From NCBI RefSeq assembly GCF_009749525.1, contig NZ_WOAC01000002.1:62001-126000 (forward strand): 64,000 nt of DNA. The letters are read 5' to 3'. The translations under genes were made by a program, and so were the position numbers. The notes beneath the pieces are model-generated. The model was given only the letters and a program-made list of their open reading frames with translations. It was not told the origin of the DNA and did not search any database. The stretch comes from Mesorhizobium xinjiangense. GTDB taxonomy: Bacteria; Pseudomonadota; Alphaproteobacteria; Rhizobiales; Rhizobiaceae. Shown one piece after another: positions 26,392 through 36,502 of the stretch (positions are counted from its first letter, which is position 1; each line of letters begins with the position of its first letter).

Positions 26392-26916
26392 ACGGGCTCC
26401 GTCGTAACTCTTGCGTCGAAATACAGGTTTCCTGCCGGGCGGACGATATCACGTCAACTTGTGGTCAGGTTGTAGGGAGATCGGGCGACGGATATGAATG
26501 GAGCTACCAGTGCCCTCGCACCCTGCCTCAGCTGAACAGCTACGCAGATTGGCGTTCGGTTTTCCGCTGGGCCTTCGCTTCGGCATATCGATAAATGCTG
26601 CCAGTGCAGTGTCGCGGCCCACGAAACGAGGTAGTGTGCAGAACTTGACGCACACAACCCGAAACGATCCGTCCTTAAGGCGTTCGCATCAGATTCCTCG
26701 GCCGCCGCCTCATGGGATCAATCTTCCTTCCGTTCCTCGCTCGGGATTTCGCGAGGTCAATGCCAACGGTAGAAAGCCATTCGAACGCTACCGACGGGGA
26801 GCCTCCCAACCCATCGATTTCATACCGATCTTGTTCCGGCTCCAAAGAGACAATGTGACAGCGCCACCGTCATCATGTCGGTCACGAGTCGAGCTTCGAG
26901 GAGGTCGATAAACGGG
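26392..26916. other. 525 bases between convergent operons, no gene seen
   Basis: A plus-strand frame (26498-26911, 137 codons) is Arg/Pro/Ser-rich with no family resemblance and no good ribosome-binding site. Short minus-strand frames are similar. I see no transposon ends, repeat or clear terminator. Confidence 0.6.
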
Positions 26917-28020
26917 TCAATAGTGCATGGCATAAGCCGCGCCGGGCCAATGCCTGTCCGCCGCCCGCCCATACTGGACAGGCCGCTCGATCTCGGCGCC
27001 GAGGGAACGGGCTGCCGACCAGCCCCAATGGGGATTATCCAGAAAGGCGCGGGCGAGCGCGACCATATCGGCCTTGCCCTCCGAGATGATCGCGTCGGCT
27101 TGTCGTGGGGTAGCGACAAGGCCGACAGCGCGTGTGGGAAGGCCGGTCTCGCGCTTCACCTGCTCCGCGAACGCTACCTGATAGCCGGGCCCGATTTTGG
27201 GAACGGCATTGGTAACTACGCCACCGCTCGTCACACAGACAAAGTCGACGCCCTCGTCTTTCAGTTGGCTGGCGAAGGCCACGGCATCTTCCGGCTCGAT
27301 GCCGCCCTCGACCCAGTCACGCCCGGTGATCCGCAAGCCGAGAGGCCGGTCCTTCGGCCAGACGGCCCGGACGGCGCGCACCACCTCGAGGGGATAGCGC
27401 ATGCGGTTTTCCGCGCTCCCGCCATAGGCGTCGCGGCGTTGATTGGCGATAGGTGAAAGGAACTGGTGCAGGAGATATCCATGCGCCGCGTGAATCTCCA
27501 GCATGTCGAAGCCTAGGCGTTCGGCCCGGCGGGCGGCTCCGACATGCGCCGCATTCACGCGCTCGAGATCGGTCTGGTCCATTTCGCGCGGCACATGCCA
27601 ACCCTCCCCGAAGGCAAGCGCGGTTGGAGCGAAAGTTGTCCAGGGGTTCCCGTCCTCGCTCAGCGCGCGTCCGCCTTCCCACGGCTTCTGTGCGGAAGCC
27701 TTGCGCCCGGCATGACTGATCTGGATACCGAGCCGCGCCGTGCCATGCGTGCGGCAATGGGCGAGAATGCGCGCCAGCGCCTCTTCGTTGGCGTCGTCAT
27801 AAAGGCCGAGATCGCCATGGCTTATGCGGCCCTCCCGCTCCACGGCGGTTGCCTCCACAACAAGCAGTCCCGCCCCGGATGCACTCAGTGTTCCGAGATG
27901 GGCGAGATGCCAGTCCGTCGCTGAGCCGTCCTCGGCGCTGTATTGGCACATGGGCGAGACGACGATGCGGTTGGCCAGCGTCAGGCCCTGCAGGGTGATC
28001 GGGGAAAACAGCGCGCTCAA
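26917..28020 (-). CDS. Old Yellow Enzyme family NADH:flavin oxidoreductase (YqjM-like)
   Basis: A 367-residue FMN-dependent TIM-barrel ene-reductase. Features of the YqjM class are the flavin-tuning cysteine C25 in SPMCQYSA, QISHAGRKAS, and EIHAAHGYLLHQFLSP with the H-x-x-H pair that binds the substrate carbonyl. The RRDAYGGS segment and C-terminal VALARAFLDNPHW are typical phosphate-site parts. It is the last gene of the minus-strand catabolic island, 42 bases after the M20 peptidase. Its substrate is presumably an alpha,beta-unsaturated carbonyl or imide from the pathway. Confidence 0.9.
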   Translation of the reverse strand: MSALFSPITLQGLTLANRIVVSPMCQYSAEDGSATDWHLAHLGTLSASGAGLLVVEATAVEREGRISHGDLGLYDDANEEALARILAHCRTHGTARLGIQISHAGRKASAQKPWEGGRALSEDGNPWTTFAPTALAFGEGWHVPREMDQTDLERVNAAHVGAARRAERLGFDMLEIHAAHGYLLHQFLSPIANQRRDAYGGSAENRMRYPLEVVRAVRAVWPKDRPLGLRITGRDWVEGGIEPEDAVAFASQLKDEGVDFVCVTSGGVVTNAVPKIGPGYQVAFAEQVKRETGLPTRAVGLVATPRQADAIISEGKADMVALARAFLDNPHWGWSAARSLGAEIERPVQYGRAADRHWPGAAYAMHY

Positions 28021-28062
28021 TTGGACCTTCCTTCTGGATACTGGAAATTGGCAATGGCCAGA

Positions 28063-29244
28063 CTAGACGGTCGCAAGATTCTGGAAATGCCGCGACATGA
28101 GCATGGCATGCATCAACGCGGCCCGCGGAGCCACGGTAGACACCAGAATATGTTCGTGGACTGCATGAGCGCCCGCGCCGTTGCAGCCGAGCCCGTCGAG
28201 CACAGGGCGGCCAAGCGCTGCGGCAAAATTGCCGTCCGAGACGCCGCCGCGCGAGGTTTCGTCCATCGGCAGGCCGAGATAGCCGGCCAACGCCCGTGTC
28301 GCTTCATAGAGCCTGGCAACTTCGGCGGAACGCACGAAGGGCGGCCGGTTCAGCCCGCCTTCGATCTCGAGACGAATATCCTTGCCGATCGGTTGGCGCT
28401 TCAGCATCGCCGCGACGTGGCGTTCGACCGCCGCCATGTCGTCAGCGCGCATGTCGATCTCGATGCTGGCGAGGTCCGGCACCACATTGGTGCGGGTTCC
28501 GCCCGTCACAGTGCCGACATTGAAGGTTGCCCTCTCTTCGGTCTCGTTCATGGCCTCGATGTCCATGATGTGGCGGGCGATCTCGTGGATTGCGCTTCGC
28601 CCGTCCGTGCGGTTGCCGCCAGCGTGCGCCGAGACGCCATGAGCCGTCAGCGAGAAGCGGGCCCAGCCCTTGCGCGCGGTGATGACTGTGCCCGGCGCCT
28701 CGAAGGCGGGTTCGGGGACGAGGACAAAGGCGGCGTCGGAGGCGAGTTCCTCGATCGTTTCGCGCGAGGTTGGACTGCCGATCTCCTCGTCACCATTGAG
28801 GTAGACACGAATCGGACGCGGCGGCACGCGTCTCTCTTCGGTGATGCGCCGTAGCGTCTCGGTAGCCAGATAGGAGCCGGCCTTCATATCAAAAATGCCG
28901 GGCCCGTGCAGGCGATCACCCTCGCGCCTGACCGGCCGCTCCGCGAGCGTGCCGGCGTTCCAGACGGTGTCGATGTGCCCCATAAGGAGTGCCGGCTGGC
29001 CTTCGCAGCCCTCCGGTCTGTATTCAATGATAAGCTGGCCGCCACAGCCGTCGCGGGAAGCGATGCGGCGCATCTCTACAGGCAGTCCGTAAAACGAGTT
29101 CTCGACGTGATCGAGAAGCAGGTCGATCAGATCCGGCCGATCCGAGGGCGTCTCCATCTCCACCCAGCGCACGATCCCCTCGACTAGAGCCTCGGTGTCG
29201 ATCTCGTCCACGCGCGGCAGATCCTGTTCGAATTTCTCAGACAT
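28063..29244 (-). CDS. M20 family metallopeptidase (carboxypeptidase G2-like)
   Basis: A 393-residue zinc hydrolase. Metal and catalytic residues are visible in MGHIDTVW (His, Asp), GPGIFDMKAG (bridging Asp), NGDEEIGSP (Glu-Glu) and VPEPA. The C-terminal VHEHILV supplies the last His. A dimerisation insert lies between about 190 and 300. CPG2-like enzymes remove a terminal amino acid, often glutamate, from N-acyl compounds. It is cytosolic, with no signal peptide. It is encoded 33 bases after HyuB, and a second M20 enzyme lies at 40814. Confidence 0.88.
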   Translation of the reverse strand: MSEKFEQDLPRVDEIDTEALVEGIVRWVEMETPSDRPDLIDLLLDHVENSFYGLPVEMRRIASRDGCGGQLIIEYRPEGCEGQPALLMGHIDTVWNAGTLAERPVRREGDRLHGPGIFDMKAGSYLATETLRRITEERRVPPRPIRVYLNGDEEIGSPTSRETIEELASDAAFVLVPEPAFEAPGTVITARKGWARFSLTAHGVSAHAGGNRTDGRSAIHEIARHIMDIEAMNETEERATFNVGTVTGGTRTNVVPDLASIEIDMRADDMAAVERHVAAMLKRQPIGKDIRLEIEGGLNRPPFVRSAEVARLYEATRALAGYLGLPMDETSRGGVSDGNFAAALGRPVLDGLGCNGAGAHAVHEHILVSTVAPRAALMHAMLMSRHFQNLATV

Positions 29245-29277
29245 GGGTCTTCCCTTTCCCGATCTGGTTATCCTGCT

Positions 29278-30975
29278 TCAGGAGGCGGCCGCGCCTGCGA
29301 TATCCGGTATGTCCAGCCGGTAGACGTTGCGCGCAACGTGAGATGAGATGAAGCCGTCCACCAGATCGCGCCGCACCGCGTTCCGGTCGCGCTCCTCGGG
29401 TGGGCCCCAGCCGCCGCCGCCCGGGAGGCGGATCTCAACGAGGTCGCCTGCCCGGAGCGCGAAAGTGCTTGTCGCGCCCAGTTCGATCAACTCGCCGTTC
29501 CGTTCCACGGTTAACTCGGCGCTGCATCCGTTGCGACCTCCAGCACGCCCGCGGGGCGCAAGCCGGAATCGATCCGAATAGAGGCTGAGCATGACGTCGT
29601 CCTTGAGGATGCGGAAACGTCGGAAGATGCCCTGTCCGCCATTGAATCGCCCTTCGCCCCAGGAATCCTGGATCAGCCCGAACCCCTCGATGCGCACGTG
29701 CGGGTTGAGTTGCTCGATCGCCTCGGACGGGGTCAGTCGGCAAGAGGACAGGACGTGATCGGTCGCGTGGATGGCGTCATATCCGTTGGCCCCACCCCAA
29801 CCGCCCCCGAGCACGTCGAGATGGATGGCGATGCCGCCCTCGGGTCCTTTGTGGGCGAGAAAGAAGCCTGTCGTGGAATTGGCGCCCTCGCCGGGCACGC
29901 GATCCGGCAGCACCTTGGCCAGTGCGTCATGAACGGCGTCGAGCGCGCGGCAACAGGCCGTCGCGCGTGCCCGCACCGGCGCGCCGGGTCGTGGATTGAG
30001 CACCGAGCCTTCGGGAAAGATCATGGTCAGCGGCCGGTTGCAGCCGTCATTCGCCGGCATTTCGGTGTCGCCGAGAACGCTGCGCAATGCGGTCACGGCA
30101 CCGGCAATGCTGCTGGCAAGCGGCGCGTTGAACATGGTGCGCACCTGCGGATCGGTGCCGGTGAAATCGAGCGTGGCTTCGTCTCCCAAAATCGAGACCG
30201 TGGCGACGATCCGGATCGGCTTGCCGGCAGGCTCGCGCCCGTCACTGTCGAGAAAGGCTTCGCCGCGCCAGCTTCCGTCAGGGATCTCGGCGATCGCCGC
30301 GCGCATGCGCCGCTCCGAATAGTCGAGCGCTTCCCGCACGGCGTCGCGGAATGTCTCAACGCCGTATCTCTCGGCGAGTTCGCGTACGCGCTGCGCGCCG
30401 ACGTGGTTGGCGGCAAACTGGGCGTCCATGTCGCCCATCCCGATCTCCGGTGTGCGGATATTGGCGAAGATCAGCCGCTCGGTCATGCCGCCGTGCCAGT
30501 CGCGATCGATGTCGAGCAGCAGTGGCGGGATGACGATGCCCTCCTGGATCAGTTCGTGAGCGGTCGTGTTGACGCCGGCGGAGCCGCCTCCGATGTCGAG
30601 ATGGTGGGCCGTACTTCCACTCCAGCCCAGAAGTTCCTCGCCGTAGAAGATCGGCGTGAACAGAATGATGTCGTTGAGATGCTGGCCGCCGCTGTAGGGG
30701 TCGTTCATCAGGACGAAGCTGCGTGGCCCTGCATTTGAGAGATCGAGTTGCTCGACCGCAGCGGCGAAGGAGGCGCTGAGAGCCGCCGTCTGCATGGGAA
30801 TCATGTCGGCCTGTGCCACGACCCGACCTTGCGAATCGAGCAGGGCGGTGGAGCAGTCGCGCGCCTCACGGACCACGGCCGAAAAAGCCGAGCGAATAAG
30901 GTTCGCCGCCATCTCGTCGGCAGCCGCCTGCAGGGCGCGCGCCAGGATCACCATCAGCGTGCGGTCGATTTTCAT
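29278..30975 (-). CDS. Hydantoinase B / 5-oxoprolinase B-type subunit
   Basis: A 565-residue HyuB-family protein. It starts RTLMVILARALQAAADEM and contains RDCSTALLDSQGR, LNDPYSGGQHLND, AHHLDIGGGSAG and the late PGGGGWGPP motif. With HyuA it forms ATP-dependent amidohydrolases that open cyclic amides (hydantoins, 5-oxoproline) or carboxylases of the acetone/acetophenone type. ATG 30975 has GGAGG upstream and overlaps the HyuA stop in ATGA. The frame extends to 31026 but that part is HyuA sequence. Confidence 0.9.
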   Translation of the reverse strand: MKIDRTLMVILARALQAAADEMAANLIRSAFSAVVREARDCSTALLDSQGRVVAQADMIPMQTAALSASFAAAVEQLDLSNAGPRSFVLMNDPYSGGQHLNDIILFTPIFYGEELLGWSGSTAHHLDIGGGSAGVNTTAHELIQEGIVIPPLLLDIDRDWHGGMTERLIFANIRTPEIGMGDMDAQFAANHVGAQRVRELAERYGVETFRDAVREALDYSERRMRAAIAEIPDGSWRGEAFLDSDGREPAGKPIRIVATVSILGDEATLDFTGTDPQVRTMFNAPLASSIAGAVTALRSVLGDTEMPANDGCNRPLTMIFPEGSVLNPRPGAPVRARATACCRALDAVHDALAKVLPDRVPGEGANSTTGFFLAHKGPEGGIAIHLDVLGGGWGGANGYDAIHATDHVLSSCRLTPSEAIEQLNPHVRIEGFGLIQDSWGEGRFNGGQGIFRRFRILKDDVMLSLYSDRFRLAPRGRAGGRNGCSAELTVERNGELIELGATSTFALRAGDLVEIRLPGGGGWGPPEERDRNAVRRDLVDGFISSHVARNVYRLDIPDIAGAAAS

Positions 30976-33017
30976 GATATCCTCCGCAGGACGAGATCGC
31001 CGGTCGCCAGGCACTGCGCTTCCCATCCCGGCGGCACGACGGTTGTCGAGGTCGGTTCCGAAAGGATCGCAGGGCCGGAAACTTTGCCGCCGACGCCAAG
31101 GCTGTCGCGACAGAGCGCATGCGCTACAAGATCATTGCCGTCGATCGAGATCGGGACTTGCTCCGGCACGCCGCCGGTGCCTGTGGGTAGCGGCGTGGAG
31201 ATCCGGGCGTCGGAGCGTGCCGTCACGCGGATGCGATAGGAGACAACTTCCACATCCAGACCTGAGCGCGCATATCCGTATCGTGCGCGGTGTTCGTCCT
31301 CGAAGAGCCGGCGTAGTTCCTCTTTCGAGGTCGCTCGCCCTTCCGTCCAGATCGTCAGTTCGAAAGCCTGTCCCGCATAGCGCATATCGAGGCCGATCTC
31401 GACCTCATGGCTGCTTTCCCCCACGCCGTGAGCCTTGGCGAGATCGCAGCCGCGCACGCGCAGATCGGCGCAGTGCGCTGCGCAGAGGCTTGTCTCAGCC
31501 AGCCTGTGCAGATCGCTCTGGACGACGTCAATTAGAGTATCGGCAATCAGGAGGCCGAAAGCGCTGACTAGGCCGGGCGACCATGGCACAAGCACCCGGA
31601 AGACGCCGAGCTCGTCGGCAACCATTGCCGCATGCAAGGGACCGCCGCCGCCATAGGCGATAAGGGTGAAATCGCGCGGATCGATCCCCCGGCCGGTCGA
31701 CACCAGCCGCACGGCTGCAGCCATGTTGCTGTTGACGAGCCGAAGCACGGCGTCGGCGGCACACCTGGCATTGCCGTCCCGGTCGAGTGGCGCAAGCGCG
31801 GCTTCCGCCGCCGCGCTAGAAAGCTCCATCTTCCCGCCGAAGAATTGCTGCGGCTGCAACAGGCCGGCGATCACCTGCGCATCGGTAACGGTCGGCCGCG
31901 TGCCACCGCGGCCGTAGCACACCGGGCCCGGTAGGGCGCCTGCGCTTTCCGGGCCGACGGCGAGGAAGCCGCCGGGGTCGATGGCCGCAATGCTGCCGCC
32001 GCCGGCGCCGATCGTGGCCATGTCGACCGATGCCGTGCGCACCGGCAGCCCATCGATCTTCAGCTCGGGCACCGTGCTTGGAATGAGGCCCGGCGCAATC
32101 GCGACATCCGTGCTCGTTCCGCCCATGTCGAGCGTGATGGCGTCCTTGATCCCGTTGCGCTCGGCAAACCACATTGCCGCGCGCACGCCGGCCGCCGGGC
32201 CCGACAGGAGCATGCGCACCGCATTGGCACCTGCCGCCTCCGCCGGCATGGCTCCACCATTGGACTGCATGATCTTCAGGACGCCACGATAATCGTCCGC
32301 GCGCAGACCGGCATCGAGACGGTTGATGTAGGATTCCACGACCGGCCCGACAAAGGCATTCACGACGGTTGTGACGGTTCGCTCATATTCGCGGAATTCC
32401 GGGGACACCTCATGGCTTGCCGAAACGGCGATCTGCGGTGCGCGCTCGCGGATCATCTCCGCCAGCGCCTTCTCGTGCGCCGGGTTTCGATAGGCATGGA
32501 TCAGGCTGATCGCGATGCCCTCCACCCCTTGCGCGAGAAAAGCCTCGACCTCGCGCCACGCCGCCGCCAGATCCAGCGGAACGATCACCTCGCCGTCGGG
32601 CCCGATGCGTTCGGAAACCTCGCGGATCATGCTGCGCCGGATCGGAGGGGCGGGGCGGCGGTATTGCATGTCGTAGATGCCGTGGTCACGGTCACCGCGT
32701 CCGACGATCACCACGTCACGGAAGCCGGCCGTGGTCAGAAGTCCGGCCGATGCCCCCTTGCGCATGATCAACGCATTGGTGGCGACCGTCGAGCCATGCG
32801 TGATCCCGGCAACCTCGCTGAGCGGCATACCTGCCTCGGCAATCACTGCCAGCACCGCCTCGTGAATGGCGTCCGGTGTAGAGGGCGTCTTGCCCGTATG
32901 CAGCCGGCCATCAGGTCCGGACCAGACAAGATCGGTGAATGTGCCGCCGATCTCGACTCCGATGCGGTTCGTGCCGCTGCCTCCGCCGCCGAAGTGGTTC
33001 ATGCCATTTGGGTCCAT
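30972..33017 (-). CDS. Hydantoinase A / 5-oxoprolinase A-type subunit
   Basis: A 681-residue HyuA-family ATP-binding subunit. The ASKHA-fold nucleotide motifs are VEIGGTFTDLV near the N-terminus and LDMGGTSTDVA in the middle, with THGSTVATNALI and GPAAGVRAA. The C-terminal part (LRRLFEDEHRARYGYARSG) is the usual oxoprolinase tail. I chose ATG 33017 (MDPNGMNHFGG). It lies 38 bases after the LivG stop. Another start is 33002. The exact substrate of HyuAB cannot be read; neighbours point to a cyclic amide or imide. Confidence 0.9.
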   Translation of the reverse strand: MDPNGMNHFGGGGSGTNRIGVEIGGTFTDLVWSGPDGRLHTGKTPSTPDAIHEAVLAVIAEAGMPLSEVAGITHGSTVATNALIMRKGASAGLLTTAGFRDVVIVGRGDRDHGIYDMQYRRPAPPIRRSMIREVSERIGPDGEVIVPLDLAAAWREVEAFLAQGVEGIAISLIHAYRNPAHEKALAEMIRERAPQIAVSASHEVSPEFREYERTVTTVVNAFVGPVVESYINRLDAGLRADDYRGVLKIMQSNGGAMPAEAAGANAVRMLLSGPAAGVRAAMWFAERNGIKDAITLDMGGTSTDVAIAPGLIPSTVPELKIDGLPVRTASVDMATIGAGGGSIAAIDPGGFLAVGPESAGALPGPVCYGRGGTRPTVTDAQVIAGLLQPQQFFGGKMELSSAAAEAALAPLDRDGNARCAADAVLRLVNSNMAAAVRLVSTGRGIDPRDFTLIAYGGGGPLHAAMVADELGVFRVLVPWSPGLVSAFGLLIADTLIDVVQSDLHRLAETSLCAAHCADLRVRGCDLAKAHGVGESSHEVEIGLDMRYAGQAFELTIWTEGRATSKEELRRLFEDEHRARYGYARSGLDVEVVSYRIRVTARSDARISTPLPTGTGGVPEQVPISIDGNDLVAHALCRDSLGVGGKVSGPAILSEPTSTTVVPPGWEAQCLATGDLVLRRIS

Positions 33018-33055
33018 GATGGTCGATGTCAGTGTGTGCGTGCCTGGGCCGTCCT

Positions 33056-33793
33056 TCAGTCGACCTGTTCCTCCAGCGGTTCGCCGAGATAGGCGGAGAT
33101 CACCTTGGGATCGGCGACGACCTCCTGGGGCGTTCCCTCGGCGATTTTCTGGCCGGCATCGATCACGAGAATGCAGTCGCAAATGCTGGTGACGGCCTTC
33201 ATGTCATGCTCAACCAGCCATACTGTCGTGCCCCGGTCACGCACCTTACGGAGGCAGTTGACCATTTCCTCGGTCTCGGTGGGGTTGAGGCCTGCGCATG
33301 GCTCATCGGCGAGAAGGAGCGATGGCCGCGTCGCATAGGCACGCGCGATCTCGAGTTTGCGAAGCGACCCGACGGTCAGACCTTCCGCTGTGCGGTCGGC
33401 CAGTTCCTCGAGCCCTGCAATGGCGAGCGCCTCATCGACCACCTTTTCGGGATCGCTGCCGCCTGGCCTGCCGAACATTGCGCCGACGCGCACATTCTCG
33501 CGTACCGTGAGTGCGGGAAAGGGTTTCGAGATCTGAAACGCCCGAGCAATGCCTATCTGGTTACGTCGGTATGTCGGTAAGGGGGAAATGCTCTCGCCGC
33601 TAAAGCGGATCTCCCCCCGGGTCAGCGGATAATATCCCGTAATGAGATTGAAGAGAGTGGACTTTCCGGCACCATTGGGGCCGATCAGTCCGAAGATTGC
33701 ACCTGCGGGAACGTCGAAATCGACATCCTGAATGGCGGTCAGGCCGCGAAAGGATTTGGTGACGCCGCGCCCGGAGAGGATATTCTCGCTCAT
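33056..33793 (-). CDS. Branched-chain amino acid-type ABC ATPase (LivG)
   Basis: A 245-residue ATPase. Walker A is GPNGAGKST, Walker B is LLLADEP, and the segment ahead of it, VGSLRKLEIARAYA, replaces the classical LSGGQ, as is usual in LivG. The C-terminus VISAYLGE is typical. Its ATG (33793) overlaps the LivM stop by four bases. The longer open frame upstream runs over livM and is not real. Confidence 0.92.
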   Translation of the reverse strand: MSENILSGRGVTKSFRGLTAIQDVDFDVPAGAIFGLIGPNGAGKSTLFNLITGYYPLTRGEIRFSGESISPLPTYRRNQIGIARAFQISKPFPALTVRENVRVGAMFGRPGGSDPEKVVDEALAIAGLEELADRTAEGLTVGSLRKLEIARAYATRPSLLLADEPCAGLNPTETEEMVNCLRKVRDRGTTVWLVEHDMKAVTSICDCILVIDAGQKIAEGTPQEVVADPKVISAYLGEPLEEQVD

Positions 33794-34770
33794 GCACTCG
33801 CCTCCGCGGTTACCGTACTGCTGCGTTCCTTCGGGCGCCGCCATTTGCGCAAGGCGCCGATCATGCCGCCCGGCATCAGCAGGATGATGACAACCACGAT
33901 AGCGCCTGTAATGAGAAGATGGATGTCGAGGAAACGCGACAGAAGAACCTGCGTGATGAAGAGCATGATAGCCGTTCCGACGATCGGGCCGAACAATGTG
34001 CCGATGCCGCCGATCAGACAGAAGACGATCAGGTTCAAGGAAAGGTCGAGGCGGAAGACAGTATAGGTCGTGAAATAGCCGACGCTGTAACCGTAGACGG
34101 CGCCCAATATGCCGACGAGGGTGGCGGAAAGCACGAAGGCCATGATCTTGTAGCGTTCCGTCGCTACGCCCAGCATCATCGCGGTGTCCTCGTCCTCGCG
34201 AATCGATAGAAGCGCATAGCCGAAACGCGAATTGCGCACCGCCATCGAGATGATGAAGCACAGCAACAGAAGCGCGCCGAAGATGTAATAGAAGAAATCT
34301 TCCGTAGCCATGCCGGCGGGAAGGGGCGTTTGAAGAAAGACGCCAATGCCGCCCTTGAACCAGCCTACATTGTTGACGAGTTCGCCGGCGACCTGGCTGA
34401 CGCCCAACATGGCGATCGCGAAATAAATGCCGCGCAGGCGCAGGATCGGATAGGCGAGAATCGCGGCAAACAACCCGCAGAAGAGGCCAGCGAGAAGAAT
34501 GGCCACGAGCATCGACATCGGACCAGTGCCGATGAGGCCAAGGTTGGGTGCGATGTGGGCGGCGGCAAAGGCACCCATGCCGATGAATACGGTATGGCCG
34601 AAGCTCCAATATCCGCTGAAGCCGCCGAGAATATTCCAGGCAATGGCGAGGCCGGCGGAAAAGAAGAAGAGCTGGATCACACGCGTATAGAAAGGCCCGA
34701 TCCAGATCGGCAGAAGCGCGGCCGCGATAATGACGATCGCGCCCAGGAGAAGGGCGAGGGTACGGTTCAT
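33790..34770 (-). CDS. Branched-chain amino acid-type ABC permease (LivM)
   Basis: A 326-residue inner membrane permease with eight to ten hydrophobic segments. LivM hallmarks are ILGGFSGYWSFGHTVFIGMG, LRLRGIYFAIAMLG and the cytoplasmic coupling loop RFGYALLSIREDEDTAMMLG. Overlap with both LivH (4 bases) and LivG (4 bases) shows one translational unit. Confidence 0.92.
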   Translation of the reverse strand: MNRTLALLLGAIVIIAAALLPIWIGPFYTRVIQLFFFSAGLAIAWNILGGFSGYWSFGHTVFIGMGAFAAAHIAPNLGLIGTGPMSMLVAILLAGLFCGLFAAILAYPILRLRGIYFAIAMLGVSQVAGELVNNVGWFKGGIGVFLQTPLPAGMATEDFFYYIFGALLLLCFIISMAVRNSRFGYALLSIREDEDTAMMLGVATERYKIMAFVLSATLVGILGAVYGYSVGYFTTYTVFRLDLSLNLIVFCLIGGIGTLFGPIVGTAIMLFITQVLLSRFLDIHLLITGAIVVVIILLMPGGMIGALRKWRRPKERSSTVTAEASA

Positions 34771-35645
34771 CGGCTTTCTCCGAACGCGTTTCCAAGCAGC
34801 CCGGCGGGTCGCACCAGAAGCATCAGAACCAACACCAAGAACATGGCAGCCTGGGTAAGTGATGGTCCGACATATTGTGCGGTCAAAGCGTTGATGAGCC
34901 CGAGCAGCAGCCCTCCGACGAGTGCACCCGCCGGGCTGCCTATGCCACCGAGCACGACGACGATGAACGCGTTGAGGGTCCAGGCGACCTCACTCGACGC
35001 GGTAAAGGGCTGAACAATGCCGATGATAGCCCCGGAAGCGCCCGCCATCGCGGCGCCGAGCCCGAAGGTAAGGCCGTGCAGGTTGCGGACGTTGAGCCCG
35101 GACAGCTCGGCTGCCAAAGGCTGCTGGGCTGTCGCACGGATTGCCCGTCCGAAATGCGTCCGCGCAAGGACCAGGGCAAGAACGACGAGCAGGACGAGGC
35201 TCGCGCCAAGGGCGACGATGCGCACCACGTCGATGCGCAAGGGGCCGAAGGTCACGCTCATGAAACTATAAGCGGGCGTGATCGTGTGGACATCCGGCCC
35301 GAAGACGAGCTGCAACCCGTTGCGCGCCATCATGGCAACGCCGAATGTGACGACCAGCGAGGCGACGAGAGAGGCGCGCGAAACCGCCCATTGAATGATG
35401 GTGCGCTGATATACATAGCCCGTCACGAACAGGACTAGCCCGATCGGCACGATAGCCACGAGCGGGTCGATCCCGAACTGCTTGAACAGGAGAAGGGCAC
35501 CATAAGCGCCTGCGATCACGAAGATCCCATGCGTCAGATTGACGATGCCGAGCACACCGAAGACGAGGGAGAACCCGACCGCGGCGAGCGAATAGATTCC
35601 GCCGAGCACAAGGCCGTTCAGGATTGTTTGCAGGAACAGTGTCAT
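34767..35645 (-). CDS. Branched-chain amino acid-type ABC permease (LivH)
   Basis: A 292-residue inner membrane permease. LivH marks are LNGLVLGGIYSLAAVGFSLV, FGVLGIVNLTHG, the RTHFGRAIRATAQQPLAAEL coupling loop, and VVLGGIGSPAGALVGGLLLG. It starts 15 bases after the NodB-fold gene stop, in the same operon. Confidence 0.92.
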   Translation of the reverse strand: MTLFLQTILNGLVLGGIYSLAAVGFSLVFGVLGIVNLTHGIFVIAGAYGALLLFKQFGIDPLVAIVPIGLVLFVTGYVYQRTIIQWAVSRASLVASLVVTFGVAMMARNGLQLVFGPDVHTITPAYSFMSVTFGPLRIDVVRIVALGASLVLLVVLALVLARTHFGRAIRATAQQPLAAELSGLNVRNLHGLTFGLGAAMAGASGAIIGIVQPFTASSEVAWTLNAFIVVVLGGIGSPAGALVGGLLLGLINALTAQYVGPSLTQAAMFLVLVLMLLVRPAGLLGNAFGESR

Positions 35646-35660
35646 CGTGACGAGCAGCCT

Positions 35661-36482
35661 CTAGCCATTTTCCTTGGCGGCCCAGGCCGTCGCTACCTCT
35701 TCGCCCTTCGCAAACCACACATCTGGAAAGCGGCGCATATAGGCGATGAATTCACGCAGCATCGCCAGCCGCGAAGGCCGACCGATGATCTGCGGATGGG
35801 TGACGATATTCACCAGTCCCCCCCAGCGATAGATCTCCGCAAACTCCTGTTTCCAGATGTTCAGGATGTGATCATTGGTGTGGATTGGTCGTGGAGACTG
35901 GATCGCGAAAAGTGCGTAGGGGGCGTCGTCGAGGCTCCAGTGCCACGGCAGTTCGACAGGCCCATGCGCTCCGTCGGGCAATTGATGTCTGTAGGGGCTG
36001 ACCTGGTCCATCAGCGAGCTGTCATAGATAAAGCCATATTCCTGCAGCAGGCCGATCATGTTCTGCGATGTCTCGCCCGCAGGTGACCGGTAGCCCCGCG
36101 GCTTGACACCGACCGTCTTCTTTAGAGCTTCGAGACCCTTTTCGAGCGCTTCGCGCTCTTTGTCGGGAAAGTCCGGATCGATCCATTCATGCAGATAGCC
36201 ATGATGGCCGACTTCATGGTCGTCGGCGACGATCGCCTCCATCCGGTCGGTATATTTTTCGGCGGTCCAGCCGGGCACGAAGAAGGTCCCCTTGAGATCT
36301 TCCTCGCGCAGCAGTTCCAGTATCTTGGGCACGCCCGTCTTGGCGCCGTAGATGCCCTGGGAGAGAACGCCGGGACGGCGGGCATTGTCAGGATTGCGCG
36401 AGAGCCACAGCGTTTCGGCATCGAAATCGAAAGTCAGCATGACCGCGCAGCGCGCGCCATTGGGCCATTCGATGGGTGTCAT
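35661..36482 (-). CDS. NodB-fold polysaccharide deacetylase / cyclic imidase-like
   Basis: A 273-residue carbohydrate-esterase-4-type TIM barrel: LTFDFDAET holds the first metal aspartate, EVGHHGYLHE the His-x-x-x-His-like pair, and YRSPAGETS the RxxxP motif. The N-terminus WPNGARCAVMLTFDFD and the PWHWSLDDAPY segment resemble the PuuE / Helicobacter PgdA / cyclic imide hydrolase subgroup rather than chitooligosaccharide deacetylases. There is no signal peptide, which supports a cytosolic small-molecule substrate. Together with HyuAB next door it suggests cyclic amide or imide opening. Confidence 0.85.
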   Translation of the reverse strand: MTPIEWPNGARCAVMLTFDFDAETLWLSRNPDNARRPGVLSQGIYGAKTGVPKILELLREEDLKGTFFVPGWTAEKYTDRMEAIVADDHEVGHHGYLHEWIDPDFPDKEREALEKGLEALKKTVGVKPRGYRSPAGETSQNMIGLLQEYGFIYDSSLMDQVSPYRHQLPDGAHGPVELPWHWSLDDAPYALFAIQSPRPIHTNDHILNIWKQEFAEIYRWGGLVNIVTHPQIIGRPSRLAMLREFIAYMRRFPDVWFAKGEEVATAWAAKENG

Positions 36483-36502
36483 GTCGTCCACGGGATTTCT
36501 CC

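Noticed and set aside
26498-26911. A 137-codon plus-strand frame between convergent genes
   Set aside because: No family pattern, unusual composition and no good start signal.
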